Of a DNA stretch of 64,000 bases, positions 12,840 to 22,073 are shown in pieces (within the stretch, counting starts at the first letter, position 1; every line of letters begins with the position of its first letter). The notes below the pieces were generated by a model, which was not told the DNA's origin, ran no database searches, and saw only the letters and a list, made by a program, of their open reading frames with translations. The position numbers and the translations under genes are program-made. Source of the DNA: Massilia timonae CCUG 45783. Its GTDB lineage: Bacteria; Pseudomonadota; Gammaproteobacteria; Burkholderiales; Burkholderiaceae_D. Where the stretch lies: NCBI RefSeq assembly GCF_000315425.1, contig NZ_JH992926.1, positions 501,024 through 565,023 of the forward strand, read 5' to 3'.

Positions 12840-13464
12840 GCTAGCTTTTCTTAAAAATTTGACTGTCGTCGCTTTCCTCACCTTGGCCGCGACGGCGAGC
12901 GCCTATTCTGCACCAAAAACGGTGCTCGTGGTGGGCGACAGCCTGTCGGCCGAGTACGGCATCGCGCGCGGCGCGGGCTGGGTGGCCCTGCTGGAACAGA
13001 AACTGCAACGCGAGAAAATCGACGCCAAAGTGATCAACGCCAGCATCAGCGGCGAGACCACCAGCGGCGGCCGCGCGCGCCTGCCGGCCCTGATCAAGCA
13101 GCACCGGCCCGACATCGTCGTGATCGAACTGGGCGCCAACGACGGCCTGCGCGGCTTGCCGGTGCCGTCCGCCGAAGCGAATCTGCGCGCCATGATCGCC
13201 ATGGCGCAAGAGACCAGGGCGCGCGTGCTGCTGGTCGGCATGCGCATGCCGCCGAACTACGGGCGTGCATACACCGAACGCTTCTTCAATATGTTCGAGA
13301 GCGTCGCCAAGTCCACCAGGTCGCCGCTGGTGCCGTTCATGCTCGAAGGCGTGGCCGACAAGCCGGCGCTGTTCCAGCAGGACCGCCTGCATCCGACGGC
13401 CCAGGCGCACCCGATCATCCTCAATAACATCTGGCCGCAGTTCGCGGCGCTAATCAAGAAATAA
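12838..13464 (+). CDS. tesA: Periplasmic GDSL arylesterase / acyl-CoA thioesterase I
   Basis: This is a 208-residue SGNH hydrolase with an N-terminal signal peptide (MLAFLKNLTVVAFLTLAATA, cleavage near residue 22). The catalytic Ser is S35 in GDSLSAEYG, the oxyanion-hole block is GANDGLRG, and the Asp/His pair is D182/H185 in DRLHPTAQAH. The E. coli homologue hydrolyses thioesters, aryl esters and lysophospholipids in the periplasm. The start at 12838 is needed to keep the signal peptide intact. Nine bases separate its stop from mnmH, suggesting co-transcription. Confidence 0.93.
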   Translation: MLAFLKNLTVVAFLTLAATASAYSAPKTVLVVGDSLSAEYGIARGAGWVALLEQKLQREKIDAKVINASISGETTSGGRARLPALIKQHRPDIVVIELGANDGLRGLPVPSAEANLRAMIAMAQETRARVLLVGMRMPPNYGRAYTERFFNMFESVAKSTRSPLVPFMLEGVADKPALFQQDRLHPTAQAHPIILNNIWPQFAALIKK

Positions 13465-13473
13465 GCTTTTTCA

Positions 13474-14535
13474 ATGAGCATGAAGTATCCGGAAGTCCTG
13501 GGGTTCGACGCCCTGCTGCCGCAACTCGACGGGTTCGATGCGATCATCGACGCGCGCAGCGAGGCCGAGTACACCCTCGACCACATTCCCGGCGCGATCA
13601 ACTGCCCGGTCCTGAACGACGAGCAGCGCATCCAGGTCGGCACGCTGTACAAGCAGGTCGGCGCGTTCGAAGCCAAGAAGGTCGGCGCGCCGATCGTCGC
13701 CCACAATATCGCGCGCCACATCGAGACGCTGTTCGCCGACAAACCGCGCGACTGGCGTCCGCTGGTGTATTGCTGGCGCGGCGGCAACCGCAGCGGCGCG
13801 ATGGTGCATATCCTGGCGCGCATCGGCTGGCCGGTGGCGCAGCTCGAAGGCGGCTACAAGGCTTATCGCGCCCACGTGAGCACGGCGCTGGAGAATCCGC
13901 CCGAACTGAATTTTCGCGTCGTTTGCGGCACCACCGGCAGCGGCAAGAGCCGCTTGCTGGAAACGCTCGACGGCATCGGCGCCCAGGTGCTCGACCTTGA
14001 AAAGCTTGCCGCCCACCGCGGCTCGGTGCTGGGCCACCTGCCGAACGAACCGCAGCCGACCCAGAAGATGTTCGAAAGCCTGGTGTGGGACAAGCTGCGC
14101 CGCTTCGATCCGAGCAAGCCCGTGTTCGTCGAGTCCGAGAGCAAGAAGGTCGGCAACCTGCGCGTGCCGGGCCTGGTGATGGAGCGCATGCGCGCCTCGC
14201 CCTGCATCGCCGTCAACCTGTCGCGCCCGAACCGCGTGCGGCTGCTGATGGAAGATTACGAGCACTTCTGCGCCGATCCATCCGCCCTCAACACCCAGCT
14301 CGATCACCTGGTGCAGCTGCACGGCCGCGCGCAGATCGATGCCTGGCATGCGATGGCCAACGGCGGCGAAATGGCGGAACTGGTCGACCAGCTGCTGGCG
14401 CAGCACTACGATCCGGCCTACCTGCGCTCGATCGACCGCAACTTCGTGCGCTACCCGCAGGCCGACGTCCTGGCGCTGGACGACATCGCGCCGGACGACT
14501 TTCTGCAGGCGGCGCGCCGGCTGCACGCCGCCTAG
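13474..14535 (+). CDS. mnmH: tRNA 2-selenouridine synthase
   Basis: MnmH (SelU/YbbB) replaces sulfur by selenium at the wobble uridine of certain tRNAs through geranylated intermediates. The 353-residue protein has an N-terminal rhodanese domain with active-site Cys100 in VYCWRGGNRSG and a C-terminal P-loop domain with GTTGSGKS at 152-159. Both key motifs are intact. Its TAG stop shares the four bases CTAG with the stop of the convergent gene at 14532. No selD is visible in the window. The tesA-mnmH spacing suggests a two-gene unit. Confidence 0.95.
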   Translation: MSMKYPEVLGFDALLPQLDGFDAIIDARSEAEYTLDHIPGAINCPVLNDEQRIQVGTLYKQVGAFEAKKVGAPIVAHNIARHIETLFADKPRDWRPLVYCWRGGNRSGAMVHILARIGWPVAQLEGGYKAYRAHVSTALENPPELNFRVVCGTTGSGKSRLLETLDGIGAQVLDLEKLAAHRGSVLGHLPNEPQPTQKMFESLVWDKLRRFDPSKPVFVESESKKVGNLRVPGLVMERMRASPCIAVNLSRPNRVRLLMEDYEHFCADPSALNTQLDHLVQLHGRAQIDAWHAMANGGEMAELVDQLLAQHYDPAYLRSIDRNFVRYPQADVLALDDIAPDDFLQAARRLHAA

Positions 14536-14930
14536 CTAACTGGGGCGCGACTGCGGTAGAAGTCGTCGCCGACGATCGCCCGCACCCGCTCCAGATTCCA
14601 GTACTCGGTGATGGCGTCGGCCGTGACGATCAATCCCTCGGGAGGGACCGCCGCGCCTGCCTCGCCCTGGAGCTCGAGCTGGATCATTACCTGCGCCCTG
14701 GGAGCGCCGGCCTCCCTGACGCAGCGCTGGATCGCCAGGGCGACTTCCGGTGTGAGGAAGGCTTGGGAAGACACGCAGAGCTTCTGGTTGTGGCATCCCC
14801 AGTCGTCGTCGACCACCCAGAAGTCGGCGCGTCCGAAAGCGTTTTCGTCGCCGAACCACTTGCAGGTGAGGACCAGGGCGTCATACAGGCGCTGCCAGCC
14901 CGGGTCGACCGGGTCCTCGTCGTCGTCCAC
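14532..14930 (-). CDS. Hypothetical acidic protein, 132 aa
   Basis: This soluble protein of 132 residues has no signal peptide or membrane segment and an acidic N-terminus (MDDDEDPVDPGW). It contains VVDDDWGCHNQKLCV, with two Cys, and ends in ITEYWNLERVRAIVGDDFYRS. AAAGGAG is not seen, but GGAGAAA precedes the ATG on the minus strand. I do not recognise a characterised family. The gene is isolated: it is convergent with mnmH, sharing the CTAG at 14532-14535, and no operon partner is seen. Confidence 0.6.
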   Translation of the reverse strand: MDDDEDPVDPGWQRLYDALVLTCKWFGDENAFGRADFWVVDDDWGCHNQKLCVSSQAFLTPEVALAIQRCVREAGAPRAQVMIQLELQGEAGAAVPPEGLIVTADAITEYWNLERVRAIVGDDFYRSRAPVS

Positions 14931-15076
14931 GTATTTCTCCTTTCGGCGTCAAAGAGTTTGTCTCGTCATCATGGCGCAGCCAATCATGTTATTGACCTTC
15001 GACTTTATGCAGAGTTCCTCCGTACGCTATCGTTCGCTGTCAGGACGCGCCTGACCGGGACAGGCCGCCACAACGC

Positions 15077-15110
15077 AAAAAGCCCGGCTGCTCGCGCAGC
15101 CGGGCTTTTT
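15077..15110 (-). terminator. Bidirectional intrinsic terminator after ppiD
   Basis: A 15-bp perfect stem (15077-15091 with 15096-15110) has a four-base loop and flanking A and T runs, so it works on both strands. It begins 17 bp beyond the ppiD stop. The rest of 14931-15076 holds no gene. Confidence 0.85.
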
Positions 15111-15127
15111 GTCGTCCGACGATCTAC

Positions 15128-17047
15128 TTACTGACCGTCGGTATTCGCGCCGAGTTCAGTCGGCTTGACGTTGATCTTCACCTTGGCCTTGGCCTTGAGC
15201 GCTTCGACGTAGTCGTACATCTGCTGCTGGCCCACCAGGTTGCCGATCTGGTCGGATTCCTGCTTGCGGCGCGCCGTATCCGGCTGGGCCGGTTGCGACA
15301 CCTTGCCGATGCGGTAGACGCCATACCCCTGGCCCGGCACCTCGACGCCGACATAGGCCGGCAGCTTGGTCACGTCGGCCTTCAGCACGGCGATCGCCGC
15401 GGTCTGGTTGATGGCCGGCTCCTTGGTGCGCGACACGCTCACAGGCGCGCCGAAGCCGGTGGCGTCGCCCGATGTCTTGGCGGCGTTCAGCTTCGCTTCG
15501 CCGGCGGCGCGCGCCAGGCGGCCCGCTTCTTCCAGGGTCACGCGCTGGCGGATCTGCGCTTCGACTTCAGCCAATGGACGCTTGGTGGCCGGACGGAACT
15601 CCACCACGCGGCCCGACACCAGCACGCTCGGCGCCACTTCGACCGCTTCGGTATTGCGCTTGTTCTTGATCGCGTCGGCGCTGAACAGGGCGGCCAGGAA
15701 CTTGGCATTGTTGATCGGCGAGTCACCCAGCGCCGGATTCGGCGTGCGGGTCAGGTTGTCGGCGGTCTGGATCTGCAGCTTGAGCTTGTCGGCGACCGGC
15801 TTCAGGCTCTCGGACTGGTCATACGCGGTCTCGCTGAACACGCCGGCCAGTTCGGTGTACTTGGCCGCCATCTTCTGCTTCTTGAGGTCGGCGGCGATGT
15901 CGCCCTTGGCGTCGTCCAGCGAGCGCTGCGACGACGGCTTGACGCCGGTGACCTTGATGATGTGCCAGCCGAATTCCGACTGCACCAGGCCGCTCGTCTC
16001 GCCCTCTTTCAGCGCGTAGATCGAATCCTCGACCGACTTCACGAACAGGCCCTTCTCGACCACGCCCAGGTCGCCGCCCGACTGGGCCGAGCCCGGGTCT
16101 TGCGAATTGGCCTTGGCAATGGCGGCGAAGTTGTCCGGATTGGCGCGGACTTCGGCCAGCACCGATTCCGCCTTCTTCTTCGCGGCAGCCTGGTCGGCGG
16201 CGCTGGCGTCGCGCGACACGGTGATCAGGATGTGGCTCGCGCTGCGCTGCTCGGGCGTGGTGTAGTTCTTGAGGTTCTTGTTGTAGTAGTCGGTGACTTC
16301 GGCGTCGGTCACCTGCACCTGGTTCTCGACGGTCGACGCATCGAACACGACGTACTCGGCCTTCACCTGCTCAGGGATCTGGAACAGCTGCGCGTTCTTG
16401 TCGTAGTAGGCCTTGACCATCTCGTCGGTCACTTTCACCTGCGGCAGATAGGTCGACAGCGGGAACAGGACCTCTTGCACTTCGCGTTCCTGGTCGTTGA
16501 TGTCCGACAGGCGGTTGGCCACGGTGCGCGGCGCGAAGGCGGTAGCCTGGATCGAACCCGACAGCTGCTGCACGGTCAGGTCGCGGCGCAGGCGCTGGTC
16601 GAACATCTCGGGCGTCATGCCCTGCGCCGCCAGCGCGGCCTTGTAGCCTTCCATGTCGAAGCCGCCGTCCGGCAGGCGGAACTGCTGGATGTCCATGATG
16701 GTCTTCTGCAGGGTCGCATCGCTCACGCTCATGTGCGCGCGGTTGATCTCGGCGTTGATGGCGCGCTCGGCCACCAGGTTGTTCAGGATCGCCTGCTTGG
16801 CTTCCGAGGTCTCGAACAGCTTCTGGTCGAACTGCGCGCCCATCATCTGGCGCGCCTGGTCGATCTGGCGGCGCTGCGCGTCTTCCCATTCCTGCTGCGT
16901 GATCTTCTGGCCATCGACGGTGGCGACACCGGCGCCGCCATCGTTGCTCTGGTAACTTTCCATCCCCACGAACACGAACGAGGGAATGATCAAGAGCAGC
17001 AGGATCCCGTACATCCAGCGCTTGTGGGTCCGAATAAATTCAAACAT
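15128..17047 (-). CDS. ppiD: Membrane-anchored periplasmic peptidyl-prolyl isomerase/chaperone PpiD
   Basis: This 639-residue protein has an N-terminal cytoplasmic basic start and a single transmembrane anchor (about residues 13-33, GILLLLIIPSFVFVGM). A SurA-N-like chaperone region follows, then one parvulin PPIC domain around residues 268-360 (ASHILIT to FGWHIIKV), then a C-terminal helical part. PpiD sits at the Sec translocon and assists newly exported proteins. Its position after hupB matches E. coli, but here two tRNA-Asp genes and their terminator come between. A bidirectional terminator follows the gene. Confidence 0.95.
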   Translation of the reverse strand: MFEFIRTHKRWMYGILLLLIIPSFVFVGMESYQSNDGGAGVATVDGQKITQQEWEDAQRRQIDQARQMMGAQFDQKLFETSEAKQAILNNLVAERAINAEINRAHMSVSDATLQKTIMDIQQFRLPDGGFDMEGYKAALAAQGMTPEMFDQRLRRDLTVQQLSGSIQATAFAPRTVANRLSDINDQEREVQEVLFPLSTYLPQVKVTDEMVKAYYDKNAQLFQIPEQVKAEYVVFDASTVENQVQVTDAEVTDYYNKNLKNYTTPEQRSASHILITVSRDASAADQAAAKKKAESVLAEVRANPDNFAAIAKANSQDPGSAQSGGDLGVVEKGLFVKSVEDSIYALKEGETSGLVQSEFGWHIIKVTGVKPSSQRSLDDAKGDIAADLKKQKMAAKYTELAGVFSETAYDQSESLKPVADKLKLQIQTADNLTRTPNPALGDSPINNAKFLAALFSADAIKNKRNTEAVEVAPSVLVSGRVVEFRPATKRPLAEVEAQIRQRVTLEEAGRLARAAGEAKLNAAKTSGDATGFGAPVSVSRTKEPAINQTAAIAVLKADVTKLPAYVGVEVPGQGYGVYRIGKVSQPAQPDTARRKQESDQIGNLVGQQQMYDYVEALKAKAKVKINVKPTELGANTDGQ

Positions 17048-17088
17048 GGTCAGCCATTCAAGGTTGAGAATGCATTAACAGCACAGTT

Positions 17089-17115
17089 AAAAAAAAAGGC
17101 GAACTTGCGTTCGCC
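17089..17115 (-). terminator. Intrinsic terminator of the tRNA-Asp pair
   Basis: GGCGAAC (17098-17104) pairs with GTTCGCC (17109-17115) around a four-base loop, and on the minus strand is followed by nine T residues (17097 down to 17089). It lies 48 bp beyond the 3' end of the second tRNA-Asp and upstream of ppiD. Confidence 0.85.
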
Positions 17116-17162
17116 CCTTCTTGCGGAGCTACCCTTCAGGGCACTCCATACTACTCGAATTC

Positions 17163-17239
17163 TGGCGGAGCGGACGGGGCTCGAACCCGCGACCCCCGGC
17201 GTGACAGGCCGGTATTCTAACCAACTGAACTACCGCTCC
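17163..17239 (-). tRNA. tRNA-Asp(GUC), copy 2
   Basis: This is a 77-nt cloverleaf including an encoded CCA. The acceptor GGAGCGG pairs with CCGCTCC and the discriminator is G. The anticodon loop CTGTCAC gives GUC (Asp), and the T arm contains TTCGAGC. It is identical to the copy at 17266-17342, 26 bp away, and probably cotranscribed with it. Confidence 0.97.
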
Positions 17240-17265
17240 AGACTTTCGTCATCGCGTTTATTTGG

Positions 17266-17342
17266 TGGCGGAGCGGACGGGGCTCGAACCCGCGACCCCC
17301 GGCGTGACAGGCCGGTATTCTAACCAACTGAACTACCGCTCC
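17266..17342 (-). tRNA. tRNA-Asp(GUC), copy 1
   Basis: This is a 77-nt gene with encoded CCA and anticodon GUC, identical over its length to the copy at 17163-17239. It is the first gene of the pair in transcription order, downstream of hupB. Confidence 0.97.
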
Positions 17343-17362
17343 AGCAAATAAACACTACAACA

Positions 17363-17396
17363 AGCATCAGGATGGATACGACGTTATCCTGTTGCT
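17363..17396 (-). terminator. Stem-loop after hupB, possible terminator
   Basis: The 11-base arms 17363-17373 and 17386-17396 pair with one T/T mismatch around a 12-base loop. On the minus strand a TTGTTGT tract follows. It lies 29 bp past the hupB stop, but the T tract is imperfect, so termination is uncertain. Confidence 0.4.
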
Positions 17397-17424
17397 TTCT
17401 ACGCTTGTCATCGCGAAGAAGGCA

Positions 17425-17697
17425 TTAGTTTACAGCATCTTTCAGCGCTTTACCAGCCTTAAATTTCGGAACCTTCGCAGCCTTGATCTTGATGGGTTCC
17501 TTGGTGCGTGGATCGCGGCCGGTACGCGCCGCGCGCTCGCCCACGGTGAAGGTGCCGAAGCCCACCAGCGTGACGCTGTCGTTCTTCTTCAGGCTTTCGG
17601 TGACCGCTTCGATCATGGCGTCGAGTGCACGCGTCGCCGAGGCCTTCGTAATGTCCGCGGACTTCGCGATTTCTTCGATCAGTTCTGTCTTGTTCAC
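17425..17697 (-). CDS. hupB: DNA-binding protein HU-beta
   Basis: HU is a small dimeric nucleoid protein that bends DNA. The 90-residue sequence begins (V/M)NKTELIEEIAKSADITKA and contains GFGTFTVGERAARTGR-type DNA-binding arm residues, ending GKALKDAVN. The start is GTG at 17697, chosen because it gives the standard HU N-terminus and length and follows GAGGAA at a good distance. The in-frame upstream extension is not HU-like. A strong promoter lies 62-90 bp upstream, and an insertion sequence ends 16 bp beyond its -35 box. Position after lon and before ppiD is conserved with E. coli. Confidence 0.95.
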   Translation of the reverse strand: MNKTELIEEIAKSADITKASATRALDAMIEAVTESLKKNDSVTLVGFGTFTVGERAARTGRDPRTKEPIKIKAAKVPKFKAGKALKDAVN

Positions 17698-17758
17698 TCG
17701 TTTCCTCGTTTTCGTTCGTGACGCACACCGCGCCATTGCTGCAAAAGTGCAAGCGCAT

Positions 17759-17787
17759 ATTAAACAAGGGCAACATAGGGATGTCAA
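17759..17787 (-). promoter_or_regulatory. Strong sigma70 promoter of hupB
   Basis: On the minus strand, TTGACA (17787-17782) and TTTAAT (17764-17759) are separated by exactly 17 bp: six of six and five of six consensus matches. Predicted transcription start is near 17752, giving a leader of about 55 nt. The left end of the ISNCY-like element is at 17804, so sequence upstream of about -52 has been replaced. Confidence 0.75.
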
Positions 17788-17796
17788 GCGAGGCGG

Positions 17797-17803
17797 GTCG
17801 AGG
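17797..17803. repeat. Left target-site duplication of the ISNCY-like element
   Basis: GTCGAGG here is repeated exactly at 19280-19286, directly abutting both element ends. This is the signature of transposition with a 7-bp staggered cut. Confidence 0.85.
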
Positions 17804-19279
17804 TGTTAGCGCAAAGTAGTAATGTCCCCTCTCCGCTAAGTAGAAATGTCCCCTAGGATGCCCTGAAGGGGGACGGGACAGTGCTCAAGATGACAGCCAA
17901 AGACGTGTTGCGTAGCCAGGTGATGGCACAGGTAGTTGAGGGTAAGCTGGATCAGGAAAGTGCTGCCAGGAGGCTGGGCATCAGCACGCGCCAGGTGAAA
18001 CGTCTGAAGCGGCGTATGCTCGACGAGGGCAATGCAGGGCTACTGAGCAAGAGCCGGGGCAAACCGTCGAATCGACGCACGCCACAAGAGAAGCTGTCCA
18101 AGGCATTGGACCTGATCAGGGCGCACTATGCGGATTTCGGTCCGACGTTGGCATGCGAGAAGCTCGACGAACTGCATGAGATCCGCCTATCAGTGGAAAC
18201 GGTGCGCAAGGCGATGATTGCGGCGCAACTGTGGAAACCGCGTCGTGGCGCAACAGCGCGGACACACGCAATGCGCGAGCGCAGGGCCCGGCGCGGAGAG
18301 CTGATCCAGATCGATGGATCGCCGCACGACTGGTTCGAGGGCCGCGCGCCCCGCTGCAGCCTGTTGGTGTTTATCGACGATGCCACGAGCGAGCTGATGG
18401 CATTGCGTTTCGTCGATGCCGAGACGACGCTTGGATACATGAGTTTGCTGGAGGAGCACATCAGAAATCATGGCCTGCCAGCGGCCCTGTACAGCGATCG
18501 TCATAGCATCTTCCGGATCAGCACGGGCGACAAGAGTGGCGTCGGTGAAGGGCAAACGCAGTTTGCACGCGCATTGGAACAACTCGGTATCGAGGGCATC
18601 CAGGCTAACAGCCCGCAGGCCAAGGGACGAGTCGAGCGAGCCAATCAGACCTTGCAGGACCGCTTGGTAAAGGAGATGCGGTTACAGGGCATCAGTAGCC
18701 AGCAGGCTGCCAATGCCTGGCTACCGCAGTTCATTCGCGCCTTCAACCGGCGCTTTGCCGTCACGGCCGTGCTGCCTGAAGACGCTCATGTGCCGTATGG
18801 CGGAACCGAAGCTGCTCTACGCCGAATCCTCTCGGTGCATACACCTCGCCGCCTGTCGAGCAACCTGAGCTGTCAGTTCAATGGCTTGCTGTATCAGATC
18901 CAAATTGCCGACCAGGGGCGAGCATTGCGTGGCGCCAGCGTTACTATCGTCACCCATCCGGAAAGTGCGACCGAGGTCGTCTGGCAAGGCCGGGTTTTGC
19001 AGCACACATGCAGCAGCAAGCCAATCAAGCAGCATGAGGCGATCGACGGCAAGGACATCAATGGCAAGGTCGAGCAGGCACTCGCCCGACGCCAACCGCC
19101 ACAGCCTATCGGACACCCCTGGAAAAAACGCATGGAAACGCAACCGGGCACCGTCCCTGTACGTGCTGAGTTCGCCCATACGAAATCGCATCTGGCCCCT
19201 GTCACCAACCCGTGATCAAATTGGCAAGAGGGACATTTCTACTTTGCGCAACAGGGGACATTTCTATTTAGCGTTGACA
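17804..19279 (+). mobile_element. Complete ISNCY (IS1202-like) insertion sequence, 1476 bp
   Basis: The element is bounded by imperfect terminal inverted repeats, 17804-17830 and 19253-19279, identical at 22 of 27 positions and beginning TGT. Each end carries a second internal copy of the TAGAAATGTCCC motif (17835-17854 and 19230-19249). It encodes one transposase on the plus strand. A perfect 7-bp duplication, GTCGAGG, flanks it. It separates lon from hupB, which are otherwise neighbours. The intact reading frame and perfect duplication indicate a recent insertion. Confidence 0.92.
17881..19215 (+). CDS. ISNCY-family DDE transposase
   Basis: This 444-residue transposase has an N-terminal helix-turn-helix (ESAARRLGISTRQVKRLKRRM, shown here in part) followed by an rve-type DDE integrase core. 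Catalytic acidic residues are visible in LIQIDGSPHDWFEG (first D), ALYSDRHSIF (second D) and KGRVERANQTLQDRL (E). The wording of these blocks matches ISNCY/IS1202-group transposases as I know them. Start is GTG 17881 behind a GGGGGACGGGAC stretch; ATG 17890 is possible. The frame is intact, so the element may be active. Confidence 0.92.
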   Translation: MLKMTAKDVLRSQVMAQVVEGKLDQESAARRLGISTRQVKRLKRRMLDEGNAGLLSKSRGKPSNRRTPQEKLSKALDLIRAHYADFGPTLACEKLDELHEIRLSVETVRKAMIAAQLWKPRRGATARTHAMRERRARRGELIQIDGSPHDWFEGRAPRCSLLVFIDDATSELMALRFVDAETTLGYMSLLEEHIRNHGLPAALYSDRHSIFRISTGDKSGVGEGQTQFARALEQLGIEGIQANSPQAKGRVERANQTLQDRLVKEMRLQGISSQQAANAWLPQFIRAFNRRFAVTAVLPEDAHVPYGGTEAALRRILSVHTPRRLSSNLSCQFNGLLYQIQIADQGRALRGASVTIVTHPESATEVVWQGRVLQHTCSSKPIKQHEAIDGKDINGKVEQALARRQPPQPIGHPWKKRMETQPGTVPVRAEFAHTKSHLAPVTNP

Positions 19280-19286
19280 GTCGAGG
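19280..19286. repeat. Right target-site duplication of the ISNCY-like element
   Basis: This is an exact repeat of GTCGAGG at 17797-17803. Removing the element plus one copy restores a continuous lon-hupB spacer. Confidence 0.85.
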
Positions 19287-19336
19287 ACGGCTTCGGTCGA
19301 TCGGCAACGGCGCCCGTCAATACAGGCGGTGCGGGC

Positions 19337-19364
19337 AAAAAAACAGGCGCCGCATGGGCGCCTG
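19337..19364 (-). terminator. Intrinsic terminator of lon
   Basis: CAGGCGCC (19344-19351) pairs with GGCGCCTG (19357-19364) over a five-base loop. On the minus strand a run of seven T follows (19343-19337). It lies 22 bp beyond the lon stop, so lon and hupB were separate transcription units before the IS landed. Confidence 0.85.
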
Positions 19365-19386
19365 ATTCATGAACTACGCGACGTGC

Positions 19387-21801
<2,415 letters not shown>

Positions 21802-21873
21802 GGCATACCTTATAGAAAGCGTGTTGCTGAACTTGGGCGCTGGGCAGTGAAAACACAAGGGCCACCCAGTGAA

Positions 21874-21902
21874 AATATTTTCTACAAGTAAAAAAGTTTC
21901 AA
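21874..21902 (-). promoter_or_regulatory. Candidate lon promoter
   Basis: On the minus strand, TTGAAA (21902-21897) and AATATT (21879-21874) are 17 bp apart, about 73 bp upstream of the lon ATG. The TTGAAA also resembles a heat-shock -35 core, but no CCCCAT-type -10 follows, so sigma32 control is not supported by this site. Confidence 0.4.
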
Positions 21903-21948
21903 CTTGCCGAAGAATATAGCCGTTCCAATAAAAGTGCCGTTAAAAACG

Positions 21949-21984
21949 AAAAAGCCACCGCGCGGCGCGCCGCGAGTGGCTTTT
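21949..21984 (-). terminator. Terminator-like long hairpin between clpX and lon
   Basis: AAAAGCCAC (from 21950) pairs with GTGGCTTTT (21976-21984). The loop region is itself a 14-bp self-complementary block, CGCGGCGCGCCGCG (21961-21974), so the whole can form one extended stem. On the minus strand it continues into CTTTTTCGTTTTT. It lies about 90 bp past the clpX stop. A second, weaker inverted repeat (about 22028-22066) lies right after that stop. Confidence 0.65.
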
Positions 21985-22073
21985 CGATTGAAGCCGAAGT
22001 CTTTTATTGAGATTGATTGTACCTAGTTAAGTCCGCACGGCAAGCCTTTTTGTAGCGTGCGTGCGGGCTTTTT

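Noticed and set aside
17698..17787. 30-residue N-terminal extension of HU
   Set aside because: It would place the promoter inside the gene; HU begins at the GTG behind GAGGAA.
21874..21902. Heat-shock sigma32 promoter for lon
   Set aside because: A TTGAAA is present, but no CCCCAT-like -10 at the required distance; a sigma70 reading fits better.
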